Below are positions 50,926-60,187 of a stretch of DNA of 60,313 nucleotides, one piece after another. The position numbers were made by a program, and so were the translations under genes. The notes under the pieces were generated by a model. The model worked only from the letters and a program-made list of their open reading frames with translations, did no database searches and was not told the DNA's origin. Numbering within the stretch: position 1 is the first letter of the stretch; every line of letters begins with the position of its first letter. Origin of the DNA: Planctomycetota bacterium (GTDB taxonomy: Bacteria; Planctomycetota; PUPC01; JACPCR01); NCBI GenBank assembly GCA_016179685.1, contig JACPCR010000112.1, positions 1-60,313 of the forward strand, in the 5' to 3' direction.

Positions 50926-53900
50926 GTAACCACACCTTCAGCGCTCGTTCGAGGGTTTTTCGTTTCTTTTCTGGAAGGTCAATCTGAGGGAGGGCCTCTT
51001 GAACGTCTTCGGGGCTTAAAAGCTTTTTGGCCTCGGACCAATCGGCGTATTTCAAGACCCGAGCGATGGCCCACAGCCGGTGAGAGGACGACTTGTCATC
51101 GATGTACCCAGCCAACTGGTTTACGTCAACGTCGTACTCCCACACCGTTTTGCGGTTGACCTCCTCTCCTAGCCGCACGGCGACTTCTCTCAGCCAGGAA
51201 CGAACAGCCGGAGGTGTGGACGGGTCGTCCCGGACGCGTTCGACTTCAGCTTTTCGCTGTTCATAGAAACTGGAGGGATTTCCGCAAGTCACGGCAATGG
51301 GACCCTGCCTGATTCCGGTCACGAGGTTTCCCAGCATCACCGTATCCCCGGGACACAGCGAATGTATCTCGAAAACGACTGGCCAGAATCCCGGCTTGGC
51401 GCTGGTTAACCATTCCGCGACTATCCGTGCAGCGTCTTCGTTCGCCTTCGCCAGGGCAACCAGCGCGTCTCGGTCTGTTTCCTGGTCGAGCACCTTCTGC
51501 ATCCGAACGGTCATCTCGAATCGTCTGAGGGCGTCGGACTTGGCGACCCGCATGATGACGTCGAGTAAGCGCCTCCTGTCTGCCCAGTGCAAGGCGTTCC
51601 AGAGCTCATGTTGGCCATAAGGGTCAATCACGTCCCACCCTTCCGAGGGATGCCGTTTCAAGAGAACGGATTCGAGGAGCTTGAACCCCCGTTCTGGACA
51701 ATTCCTTGCCAGTGAAGCTGCGAGGCTATCGAGGTCATGAGCACAGAGGGGCGGTTGGACGTGCGGATCGCTTTCCAAACAGCGCCAAGCGCACTCCGCT
51801 AGGTCTTTCTCCAGTATTTTCTTGTCATCTTTCCATTTCGCGAGCAAGGCAAGGCTTACATGGGCATCCTTCAAGTCTTTCCCGGCGACGGTCTCAACGA
51901 GACCCGAAAATACTTCTGGACTTACGCCTTCCAGCCAGCGACCTGATCCCAGGGTATGGCCAAGGGAATCGACTTTAACGCGGCCGTCGGCAAGAAGGCG
52001 CTCGATCCTCTTAATGCCTGTTTCCGATGGAGGAAGGGATGTGGTTGCGGCCACAAGGGCCTCTCCCCGGAGATCGGGGACATGATCCGTCAGGTATTCC
52101 AATCGAGCTTCAGCTTCTTTCGCGGCGGTTTTCGCCCACCCCCGCCAGTAAGCAGCGAAGGCATTAGAGCCTTCGAGCCGCCTTCCGAGCAGCTCGACGA
52201 CATGGAGACACCGCCTTTGGTGATCCTGATGACCAAGGTAGTAGAAGAAGGTGTAAACCTTCAAAGCTGCTGGCGAGACAAGCCATTCGACCATTTCCGG
52301 CCCAATCATCTGGGGCGACTCCTGGGCTTCTTGCGCGAGTTTTTCCAATTCCTCCTCACATCTCTCCCGACTCTTGTCCGCAACCGCCGGTTCGCTATCC
52401 TCTCCGAGCCATCGGCCCGCCCATCGCTTCAAGCGGAGGCTGAAGCTGCCTTGCTCCAGAGAAATCTTGAGGTCGCTTAGTTTGGCAATGAAGGCCTGTA
52501 ATGTGTCTCTCATGGCTTCAGGGCATTGGGGGTCATCCAGGCGCTCCTTGAACTGGTGACAGACGTATGAGAGGGATTCCGACAATGAAGACACGTCAGA
52601 TGAGGACACGCCAAAAGTCGCCTTTTCAGGGTGTAGCGCCCAACTCACCAACTTCCTGAATCGTTCCAAGCCATCTTCGGGGCTTCCTTGGAGGCACAGC
52701 TCTGCCGTCAGGTCCTGAAGACCAGCCTGCGCAACCGAGGCAACATCCCGGTCGGCGTCACCCGCCAGCGAGAACGCCAGGTCCACCAGGCCTCGCAGAT
52801 AATCCTGAAGTTCTCCATAGGTAATTTTTGGCCCCCTGGCCAGAGGCTCAGTGCTCCTGGAGTAGCGAACAAAGAAACCGGCACGGTCAACCGATCTGGT
52901 GATCGCTGTGACGGCCACCCGTCTGCCCCCTCTGGCGGCGGTTGGAGAGGCAAACTCCCGCAAAGCCTCGAGTCTTTCGCCGAGGGAAAGCGGCATCTGG
53001 GGGTGAAGCGGATGGAAAGATTCGCAGAAAACGCCTGTGGCATTGTTTCCGATCTTCTCATTTTCGGCTTCTGCCAGAAGCCAGACCAGCCGCAATGCCC
53101 TCCGACTGGTCTTCTCACGGAAGAGAAGCTGCTCCAGGGTGCACATGAGCGCGCGCCTCTTACCACCAGCAATCGCCAACCGTTTATCCAGGCTGCTCGT
53201 CCCTAAGCCCGAGTCCAAGCAATCGAGAGTCCGCTGTGGCGCTGCGGCCGCCGCAAGACTGAGGACACGCGGTTCCTGCAGCGCGTCGTCCAAACTGCCC
53301 AGCGGAGCGCCAGATTCGAAAAGGGTGTCCCAAAAAGCTTCCGCATCAGCGCCAGATAGGTCCGCAAGACGACTCAACAGACGAATTCGGCCTGTCCATT
53401 CAAGGCCACCGTAAAGAGCGATGACCTCCGTCTTACGGCCCTTAAGTTGCTGGCGTGCAAGGTGGTTAGCAAAGAAGGGGGGGGAGATCTCGGCAAAGGA
53501 TCCACCGACCATGGCGAGGCCTGCGCGAGCCAACCCTTCGAGAGTGGTCAGGACCTGATGTTGCGTGAGTTTATTATCGCCAAAGATTTGACAAAGCAAC
53601 CCTACCTCGCCCTCAAATTCCCCGTTTACTCCGACGTGGCTCAAGAGGGACAGGAGTCCGGCGGAAGCGAGCGCCTCGGGCCCCAGGTTCTCTCGCAGTC
53701 TTTCCGCAAAGGCCCGTCCAACTTCTTCCGTGAAGCGGCCCGGAGTTCGGCGCAAATCGCCCCCGACACTTGCAGCCGCCAGAAGAATCCCGGGTACCCC
53801 GCCAGCGTGTCTTATAATCCACTCGGCGAGTTCCGAATCCAGTCCACTGTTCGTGGCACCCAGAAGCTCGCGGGCCTGTTCATCGTTAAGAGGGCCCAGC

Positions 53901-54889
53901 CGAACCACCTGGACCCGTTGATCCGTGCCAAACGAAGGCGCCAAGCGGCTTGAAGAGACCGAAACCGTCATCAGCAGCTTGAGATTCGGCACGGACAGGG
54001 CTTCCGTGACAAGCCCCTGGATGAAATCGGGGTCGGAATCTTCGACGATGCACACCACTTCTCCGTGCTCTCGCACCAGACTCCGGTAATCGTTAAGTGG
54101 CGTGGAGCGTGGATCGAGAGCGACGACCACATCGTGGGGCCGATGCTTCGACGCTTCTAAAGCCAATCGGCTCTTCCCTATTTCATGAGGCCCCGTCAGG
54201 ACTATCACCTGAACGGCTGAAGCATCTATAAGCGACCGGATGTCTTCAACCTCCTTTTCTCTCCCAACCAGCTCCACCCATTTTCGGAAGTTCTTTCCTT
54301 GGTACTTGCTCCACCATTCTTTCCACGTCTGGAAAAGTTGCTGCCCGAAATAGGCGGCCCGCAAATGGGGATAATCGTTCAACCAAGTTTTCAGCAAGGC
54401 GGCATCCGCTATCTCCACGTGGGTCTCCGATGCTCGGGGACATCCCTCGCAGATTGCCTCCTTGAGTTCACGCTGCTTGTGTTTCAAATCAAGATTGACG
54501 AAAACCACGTACCGGTCAGGACGTCGTTTTTTCTTCTCCGCCACCTCGACTAGAGCACCTCGCAACGATCTTTTCAGGCTGGAGATAATCTGACTCCGGT
54601 CGGCCGCGAGGATATCGCGCCTCTTATATTGGAAGACGTTCCAACCGGGCCCCAGGACCGGCGTAGGAAGAAGAATGGCCTCAGGAGCAAGGAGAATCTC
54701 CCATTCCGCGTCCACGCCTTCATCCCTGGCATTGACCCGCTGGGTAAACGAAGGAAGCGTCGGTGCTCTCCGCCCCGAGACAGTCCAGGCGAGGTCATCG
54801 CATAAGGAGGCGAATCGTTCGGGCGGCCAGCCGCTTGTCTCGACTTCCACTGTCCGTGCATCAATAGCTTGACCCATCAAGAGCGCCAT
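50915..54889 (-). CDS. Large defence-type protein: QxK nuclease-like domain + STAND-like ATPase + helical repeats
   Basis: The 1324-residue protein has an N-terminal part (1-130) that looks like a PD-(D/E)xK nuclease with the Mrr-type QxK variant: E25 in PPERF, D60 in EGVDAEW, and QYK 87-89 in WNVFQYKRR. A P-loop ATPase follows: Walker A LTGPHEIGKSRLALEA (233-240) and a Walker B-like VVCIVEDSDPDF (278-286), then winged-helix-like segments to about 470. The remaining 850 residues are alpha-helical and repetitive, as in STAND sensor domains. AGGA is placed well before ATG 54889. The gene overlaps the AbiEii gene by 11 bases. Architecture matches antiviral STAND NTPases, in which the C-terminal repeats recognise phage proteins. 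I do not know a named system with this pair. Confidence 0.72.
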   Translation of the reverse strand: MALLMGQAIDARTVEVETSGWPPERFASLCDDLAWTVSGRRAPTLPSFTQRVNARDEGVDAEWEILLAPEAILLPTPVLGPGWNVFQYKRRDILAADRSQIISSLKRSLRGALVEVAEKKKRRPDRYVVFVNLDLKHKQRELKEAICEGCPRASETHVEIADAALLKTWLNDYPHLRAAYFGQQLFQTWKEWWSKYQGKNFRKWVELVGREKEVEDIRSLIDASAVQVIVLTGPHEIGKSRLALEASKHRPHDVVVALDPRSTPLNDYRSLVREHGEVVCIVEDSDPDFIQGLVTEALSVPNLKLLMTVSVSSSRLAPSFGTDQRVQVVRLGPLNDEQARELLGATNSGLDSELAEWIIRHAGGVPGILLAAASVGGDLRRTPGRFTEEVGRAFAERLRENLGPEALASAGLLSLLSHVGVNGEFEGEVGLLCQIFGDNKLTQHQVLTTLEGLARAGLAMVGGSFAEISPPFFANHLARQQLKGRKTEVIALYGGLEWTGRIRLLSRLADLSGADAEAFWDTLFESGAPLGSLDDALQEPRVLSLAAAAAPQRTLDCLDSGLGTSSLDKRLAIAGGKRRALMCTLEQLLFREKTSRRALRLVWLLAEAENEKIGNNATGVFCESFHPLHPQMPLSLGERLEALREFASPTAARGGRRVAVTAITRSVDRAGFFVRYSRSTEPLARGPKITYGELQDYLRGLVDLAFSLAGDADRDVASVAQAGLQDLTAELCLQGSPEDGLERFRKLVSWALHPEKATFGVSSSDVSSLSESLSYVCHQFKERLDDPQCPEAMRDTLQAFIAKLSDLKISLEQGSFSLRLKRWAGRWLGEDSEPAVADKSRERCEEELEKLAQEAQESPQMIGPEMVEWLVSPAALKVYTFFYYLGHQDHQRRCLHVVELLGRRLEGSNAFAAYWRGWAKTAAKEAEARLEYLTDHVPDLRGEALVAATTSLPPSETGIKRIERLLADGRVKVDSLGHTLGSGRWLEGVSPEVFSGLVETVAGKDLKDAHVSLALLAKWKDDKKILEKDLAECAWRCLESDPHVQPPLCAHDLDSLAASLARNCPERGFKLLESVLLKRHPSEGWDVIDPYGQHELWNALHWADRRRLLDVIMRVAKSDALRRFEMTVRMQKVLDQETDRDALVALAKANEDAARIVAEWLTSAKPGFWPVVFEIHSLCPGDTVMLGNLVTGIRQGPIAVTCGNPSSFYEQRKAEVERVRDDPSTPPAVRSWLREVAVRLGEEVNRKTVWEYDVDVNQLAGYIDDKSSSHRLWAIARVLKYADWSEAKKLLSPEDVQEALPQIDLPEKKRKTLERALKVWLHGR

Positions 54890-55286
54890 GATGGCTTCCT
54901 GCTCCCCAGAAGTTCCTGTAGCGTTCAGGCCTGAAGTGTTTGCGCGCGAGGCTGGTCCTTCATACGTCCTATCTGCCCGCCTAGGCCCGAACCGACTTGG
55001 TTCTGGAGCACGTCATTATAACATCTTCTGGGACACCGTTTATGAACATAGGCTCTACGTGCCTACCCGCCTGCTCCCTCCCGCAGGGATCGTGCGGAGA
55101 CAGGAATCTCTGGAATTCCGTGACTGTTAACACTTATTAAAATGTTGCAGCGTTTCCACGCACGTCAGGCGGGGCCGGAGACCGTCCGGACCCAGAAGAT
55201 CGAAGCTACCTGCTGGCTAAGAGGAATGTCACTCCATTCCGGGTGTCGGCGGGAGGCTACCGGAACTCGTGTCCTGCGGTCCCGTT
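54890..55286. other. Intergenic region, nothing recognised
   Basis: There are 397 bases with no gene-like frame. A C-rich CTCCCTCCCGCAGGGA segment lies at about 55073. The promoter of the ATPase-AbiEii operon must lie at the left end, but no clear boxes were seen. Confidence 0.45.
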
Positions 55287-55696
55287 CTACGAGTGAGACC
55301 AGCACCAAGAGGTCACTTCCGTCTTGAGGATATCCGCAGCGATGGCGTAGGTCGAGCCGTGCATGCCGACGACCACCAAGTCGAGGCCGGCCGCGAGGTA
55401 GCCGCCGAGGTAGAGGTTGGGGATATCGACCGATTCATAATTGTGGGGGTGGACGACGACCTGGTCGAGCTGGCGCCGGTATCGGTCGTACTTGGGCGCG
55501 AGTTGAAGTCTAGGGAAGGCGTGGAAGAGGGAATAGTCCACCTCCCCGCCGATTTCAACGATCACTTGAAACTGGGCCGGACGAATGGATGCCAGCCGCC
55601 GAGGACGGGCGCGAAGCCGAGGCCGGCGGGCCCGCCTCCGACGATGATCACGGTGTGGTGGGGGATGGGGTCCAGGGTCATTTCAGTACGCGACAT
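55287..55696 (-). pseudogene. Decayed FAD-dependent oxidoreductase (OSGIN-like)
   Basis: The N-terminus in one frame reads MSRTEMTLDPIPHHTVIIVG then GGPAGLGFAPVLGGWHP, the FAD-binding Rossmann motif of OSGIN-like flavoproteins. About 10 codons later it ends. In the next frame a C-terminal part reads VVVHPHNYESVDIPNLYLGG then YLAAGLDLVVVGMHGSTYAI. Several hundred residues between the two are missing, so this is a deletion remnant and not functional. Confidence 0.65.
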
Positions 55697-56123
55697 GGAA
55701 TCGAGCACGCCGCATCTGTCAATGTCGGTTTGAGGATGTACCACCTGTCGGTCGGGCCTGTACCACCATCCTGCATTCATGTCCAGGCCAAGCAAGTCTA
55801 ATTGCTGCCCTCTGATTTCTTCGAGGGACAAAGGACAGCAATTGTAAGTTACTCAAACGTAACATGTTAGGCAATGATATAGAAAATCAAATAATTCACC
55901 TGGCCGCTTCCCACCGGATAACTGGTACACAGCCGACCGACGGACATGCCCATTCGGACCGCACAGGTGGGGCCATTCACATCGGCGAGTGGGGCGCGTT
56001 TGGACCGGCGTTAAGATTCGTCACCGCCAGTGGGGCCGGTCCCACCAAGAACGGCCAGTAGCAGCTTTTGCTGCGATGAGGTTGGTCGCGGCAAACGACT
56101 GTCGGCTTGAGGTGGGCGTTTCG
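55697..56123. other. Intergenic region
   Basis: A weak inverted repeat AATTGCTG (about 55800) and CAGCAATT (about 55838) is visible, with lower GC than usual. No gene or RNA was seen. Confidence 0.45.
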
Positions 56124-57485
56124 TTACTCTCCAAGCCACTTCAGGATGTCGGACCTGAAGCTCGGCCATTCGTTGATGCCAGCCGTCTTGACCGGTGACA
56201 GGTAGACGTGGCCCATCGGAGTTTCGCCCAGGTATTCCGTGAACATTGGCTTGTGGTAGTCCTTCAGGTCCCAAGGCTCCTCCACGGCTTTCTCCGTGGC
56301 CAGGTAGAACGTCAGCCGCAAAGGGTCCGAACGAGTGCCCATGTCCACGACGAGGCTTTTGTGAACGAACTGGAACAGCCGGCACGGGACACGGCCCCAC
56401 TGCGGGCCCGGCTGCTGCAGGCCCGATTCCGGCGCCGGGGCGGCGAGAGCCCACTCCTTGGGGCATTTCTTCAGCAGGATGCCGATGGCTCTCTGAAGAG
56501 AATCGTCTATCGCGGCCGGCAGGATCTCGAACGTGAACGAGTTGCTTGCTGGAGTCGAGGGCGGTCGGGCGGGGACCGTGACCGAGTACTGCCCCGGACT
56601 TTGGAGGAAGAACCGTTCGGACAGGTCCAGGCGTGCGAGCAACGCTGTGTGGGCCGGTTCGAGGTTCTTCGTCGATGGGATCGCCGTCCTCTCCTCCGCG
56701 GGGAGAAGAGGCGGGACCGGCTGGCCGGACGCATCGAGGACTTCGAGGGCCAGGTCTTCGGGGGCAAGAAGCGAGAGGTAGCCGATCGCCCGGGAACCGG
56801 TGTTCTGAAGCTCGACCTGGATGGGCACGGATTGGCCAGCGAGATACTTGGCCCTCTCCGAGCGAACACGAGACTGAAGGCCTTGCTCGCTGGGCGGGCC
56901 GAAGGAAACCTCCGCGGCAATCGGACCCTGAACGTCTTCGGCATCCTGCCGCGGCAGCACTTCGAAGACTACGGGCTTGGAACGCGGCGCGAGGCGCTTC
57001 CCGTGGAATACGGACTCGTTGTCGGAATTCCAGATGGCGTGGTATCGGCCCGGTTCAAGTACCGGGAACATCGCGTGATCGTCGCCGGAGAGGTAGAAAA
57101 AGATCAGGTTCGCCTGCTTGCCCGGTGAAATGGCCTTCGTGACAACGTGATCGGCGGGCGCAGGATTCCGAGGCACGGGGTCTGAACCCGTCCCGCGCTC
57201 GACTCCGCTCGGCGGCGTGGATTGAAGCCCATCGCTCGCGTTCGGGGCTTCGCCGTCCTCGCGCGTGACCTGAAGAAGCCCCCACACTCCGCGGCCGGTG
57301 ACCAGCGATACCGGCGCGGCGTCGTCATTGAACACGTCGAGGTAGAGCCAGACGGGCTGGCCGTCCTTGTAAACCCTACGGTCCGCGACCAATCGTGAGG
57401 CGAGACCATGTTCGATCGCGCTGAAATCGAGCGGCATCTCAGCGAAACCGGCGCAGGCAGAGGCAATAGAGAGGAGAAATGCCAA
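56124..57485 (-). CDS. Uncharacterised exported protein with Ig-like domains
   Basis: The 453-residue protein has no recognised family. The start is TTG 57485, directly after an in-frame TGA. MAFLLSIASACAGFAEMPLD then resembles a signal peptide without the usual positive residues, so the N-terminus may be cut. Two beta-rich regions resemble BsuPI-like/Ig folds: RVYKDGQPVWLYLDVFNDDA and AGQSVPIQVELQNTGSRAIG then YLSLLAPEDLALEV. The segment GLQSTPPSGVERGTGSDPVP between them is low complexity and may be repeat-derived. The C-terminal part ends LGETPMGHVYLSPVKTAGIN. It is probably secreted. Confidence 0.6.
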   Translation of the reverse strand: MAFLLSIASACAGFAEMPLDFSAIEHGLASRLVADRRVYKDGQPVWLYLDVFNDDAAPVSLVTGRGVWGLLQVTREDGEAPNASDGLQSTPPSGVERGTGSDPVPRNPAPADHVVTKAISPGKQANLIFFYLSGDDHAMFPVLEPGRYHAIWNSDNESVFHGKRLAPRSKPVVFEVLPRQDAEDVQGPIAAEVSFGPPSEQGLQSRVRSERAKYLAGQSVPIQVELQNTGSRAIGYLSLLAPEDLALEVLDASGQPVPPLLPAEERTAIPSTKNLEPAHTALLARLDLSERFFLQSPGQYSVTVPARPPSTPASNSFTFEILPAAIDDSLQRAIGILLKKCPKEWALAAPAPESGLQQPGPQWGRVPCRLFQFVHKSLVVDMGTRSDPLRLTFYLATEKAVEEPWDLKDYHKPMFTEYLGETPMGHVYLSPVKTAGINEWPSFRSDILKWLGE

Positions 57486-57547
57486 GGTAGTTCAGGAGGC
57501 AGGCGCGCAGGCCGGAAATTGGGGCGCGTTCAGACCGGTGTTGAAAA

Positions 57548-58024
57548 TCATTTTCCTAGAGGTGGGTATCGAACCAGGAAGTCGGCCCAGCCATCTTCGG
57601 TCTTCACCTGTTTGATTCTTGGCACGAAGTCAGCCGACCGATCCTCTTTTTTTTCCGGAAAAACAATCATAAAACCGCGGTACTCCCCGTCCCGGCGTAC
57701 CGTATACCAAACACAAACCCATTGGCCGCTTTCAATCGTGAACGTACGGTCCGGCTCACCCAGTATCTTCACAACTTCATGGTAATTGGAATAGTCACAG
57801 ACCCGTCGATGCAGGAAGATCGAGAACGCGCACTCATCCGAGCCAATCGGCACCTTCCTCTTCAAGGGCGAGGGATGCTTGAAGTCAGCGCGCAGCCGCT
57901 TCCATTTTCGCAACGCCCGGTCCGGATCCATCGGCCCCCTTTGCACGACGCAGGCGGTAGAAAATAGCGCTAAGGCCGCCAGACAGATGAGTGCAACTGA
58001 CGCTCTTCCGGCACCGTTCTTCAT
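57548..58024 (-). CDS. Putative lipoprotein with BamE/SmpA-like motif
   Basis: The 158-residue protein begins MKNGAGRASVALICLAALAL then FSTAC, a probable lipoprotein signal peptide with cysteine 25 as lipidation site (weak lipobox). The mature part contains NYHEVVKILGEPDRTF, the EV-x-x-LGxPd turn seen in BamE/SmpA-like small outer-membrane proteins, and a conserved-looking WVCVWYTVRRDGEYRGFMIV. It is close to, and on the same strand as, a similar small lipoprotein at 58075, suggesting a duplication or a joint role. The function is unknown. Confidence 0.6.
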   Translation of the reverse strand: MKNGAGRASVALICLAALALFSTACVVQRGPMDPDRALRKWKRLRADFKHPSPLKRKVPIGSDECAFSIFLHRRVCDYSNYHEVVKILGEPDRTFTIESGQWVCVWYTVRRDGEYRGFMIVFPEKKEDRSADFVPRIKQVKTEDGWADFLVRYPPLGK

Positions 58025-58074
58025 ATCTGATAGATTGCCAGCGACGAACTGAAGGTTATAGCCGCGGCCGGGGA

Positions 58075-58533
58075 CTACGACGACCTACTTGGTCTTGGCT
58101 CTCTTAGAAAGCTTATTAAAATGATGCTGAATGTTATAAAGTTCGACATCTGGAATATCCCAAGTGGCATTTTACCTTTACCTGTCGGCTCGACTACGTC
58201 CGCGGTTATGTTGGGGGGTCCTAAGATATTGATAATTTCATCACACGTCATGTCGAAGGTAATAACATCGCAAAAGAGAAGAGTCTCCAGGTACTCGAAT
58301 GTTCCCCATTCGCATCTTCGTTTTCCATAGGCCGTTAAAAATTCATCGCGTGGCCGCCGAGCCTTCCATAACCTGACCACCCGGGCCACGCTCCGAATCG
58401 TTGGTCTCTCCCGGTACATTTGATTCTCGCACCCCGATGAAACCAATAAAACAAAGAATATCAGGAGGGCGAGGGACACTGCCTGCATATTCGCGACACT
58501 TCGATCTGCCAACCTAGGGATATGTACGCTCAT
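58075..58533 (-). CDS. Small lipoprotein, paralogue-like neighbour
   Basis: About 152 residues from ATG 58533; a later ATG at 58488 is possible. The signal MQAVSLALLIFFVLLVSSGC gives a lipidation cysteine. A CDEIINILGPPNITADVV segment parallels EVVKILGEPDRT of the neighbour. A hydrophobic stretch near the C-terminus (FITFSIILISFL) may be a helix. The first choice overlaps the end of the 58514 gene by 20 bases, with GGAAAG before it; the second leaves 25 bases. Lower GC than the rest of the window. No family was recognised. Confidence 0.55.
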   Translation of the reverse strand: MSVHIPRLADRSVANMQAVSLALLIFFVLLVSSGCENQMYRERPTIRSVARVVRLWKARRPRDEFLTAYGKRRCEWGTFEYLETLLFCDVITFDMTCDEIINILGPPNITADVVEPTGKGKMPLGIFQMSNFITFSIILISFLREPRPSRSS

Positions 58534-60187
58534 AGGATCTTTCCGTCTCTTCGTCTTTTCCCGATAGCGTTTCCTTACTCCCTGACTCCCAGTACACCAC
58601 GGGTTGGGCCTGCTTGGGATCCGGGTCCGTATCACTCACGCTATTCTGACTGCCGACATCGAAGAACACGGTGTCGTGGAATTGCTTGTAAACCAGGTAG
58701 GCTGGTTCTTTTGTCGATATCGCTTCCCTGCCCGCGCGCAAGTTGGTGGCAAAGGCCCGTCGAGTCCTCATCCACGCTCGCCAGGCCCGCGTGATCGAAA
58801 CTCGGACTGATCCGATCTCACCGGCCTTATGGTTGCCCGCCAGAGGATTTCGCAAGCTGATAGTGCTTGGGTCCACCTTGATATCCGTGACGTGAATCAC
58901 CTCGTTGCCGAGGTCAATCTCATCCCCAAAATTCACGTCTAAACCGTCCGGAATCTCTTCGAGAGGCTTATCACCGACCAGCATGGTGACATCCTCGAGC
59001 TTGGTCTCCTTGTCGCCTGCAGGCGCATCCTGCGCTAGCTTGATTTGCAGAGGTTCCAGCTTGCCTTGCTGGGACCGGTTCGAACCCTGGTCGAGGAACT
59101 GCATCCAGTCCTGGCCGGTCCAGCCGTTTCTGCCGAACCCGAGAAAGCCCTGGAGCCGATTATCGTGAAGCATGGCCTTCCCCCATTTGTAGGCCTTCGC
59201 ATCTTTCTCCTCGATATCATTTCCATCATCAAGAAGGCTGCAACCCACTAGGATCAGCCACTCAACTTCGAATTTTTGATTCTCACCATCTCGATTCCAT
59301 TGGAAAGAAAGCTGCTGGGAAAATATCAGTTCGCCTGAAGCACCAGCGAATTGGTCACCATGCCCATGGCCTGACAGGAAGACAATATCCGCGGGGCTCT
59401 TGACCAGGGCGTGGTCCGTCTCCTCCATTTCTCCAGCTTGCAGCCACACGTTTCCACCGGACTGGGGCAGAGCGGTGACCACAATCTTCTCGACCCCACC
59501 AGCGAAGACGAATTCCTGATTGGCGAGGGGACGCCCCCAACGCTCGTCGCCCGCAGCGGTAGCTGGCGTACGGAAGCCACCAATCCTAGGGTGGGCCAAC
59601 CCGCGGCTGATAAAGCCGCGAGCCTTCATGAATTTTGAAAACTCGTAACCATCCGCCTCGTTGTTCGCCTGGCTAAAAAGCGCGTCAAAATCAAAAACCG
59701 CAATTTCTGGAACTTTGTCGTCCCCTTGGGGAGGTATAAGCCCTTCCGCTCCAAGATCGATTTCTAGCAGATAAAACGCGGCACCCGTTCCTTGGGGATC
59801 ATAACTCACGAGCTTGAGCAGCTTGATCCTTCCGGGTGGCTCGACGATGGGCGCGCCAGCCTGGAGACCGAGGCCGCGCCGAATGTCTTCATCTGAATCA
59901 CTCACATCCTTCGCGTACATTCGGTAGACCCGAACGGGGAATAAGTCCTCTGAAATGGTGAGACCCTGTGGGGTTTGTACTTCGAGTGCTTTGACGCCCT
60001 GGACGCGAGCGCCGATCCATAAGACCTTGTCATTGGGACCGTTCGTTGCGACTTGCGGATCGACGAGCTTGATGTCGCCCCAAACATGGAGCTTACCAAA
60101 GTTAACCTCGTCCTTTTCATCGAACTTGAAGGTTGAGAAGCTCGGTTTCTCGGAGAAGAACACCACCTTCGCCTGGTACTTTGCCAT
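58514..60187 (-). CDS. Caspase-like (His-Cys) protein, DUF6345/CHAT-like
   Basis: The 557-residue protein contains, in its middle, ADIVFLSGHGHGDQFAGASG (H274 and H276) and EWLILVGCSLLDDG (C316), then RLQGFLGFGRNG. A His-Gly followed about 40 residues on by a strand ending in Cys is the dyad of the caspase/CHAT fold, seen in DUF6345 and CHAT peptidases. The N-terminal 240 residues and C-terminal 150 are beta-rich and unrecognised; the C-terminal part includes TRAWRAWMRTRRAFATNLRA. No signal peptide. A protease role is inferred from fold only. Upstream bases 60188-60313 hold no other gene start. Confidence 0.6.
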   Translation of the reverse strand: MAKYQAKVVFFSEKPSFSTFKFDEKDEVNFGKLHVWGDIKLVDPQVATNGPNDKVLWIGARVQGVKALEVQTPQGLTISEDLFPVRVYRMYAKDVSDSDEDIRRGLGLQAGAPIVEPPGRIKLLKLVSYDPQGTGAAFYLLEIDLGAEGLIPPQGDDKVPEIAVFDFDALFSQANNEADGYEFSKFMKARGFISRGLAHPRIGGFRTPATAAGDERWGRPLANQEFVFAGGVEKIVVTALPQSGGNVWLQAGEMEETDHALVKSPADIVFLSGHGHGDQFAGASGELIFSQQLSFQWNRDGENQKFEVEWLILVGCSLLDDGNDIEEKDAKAYKWGKAMLHDNRLQGFLGFGRNGWTGQDWMQFLDQGSNRSQQGKLEPLQIKLAQDAPAGDKETKLEDVTMLVGDKPLEEIPDGLDVNFGDEIDLGNEVIHVTDIKVDPSTISLRNPLAGNHKAGEIGSVRVSITRAWRAWMRTRRAFATNLRAGREAISTKEPAYLVYKQFHDTVFFDVGSQNSVSDTDPDPKQAQPVVYWESGSKETLSGKDEETERSYERTYP

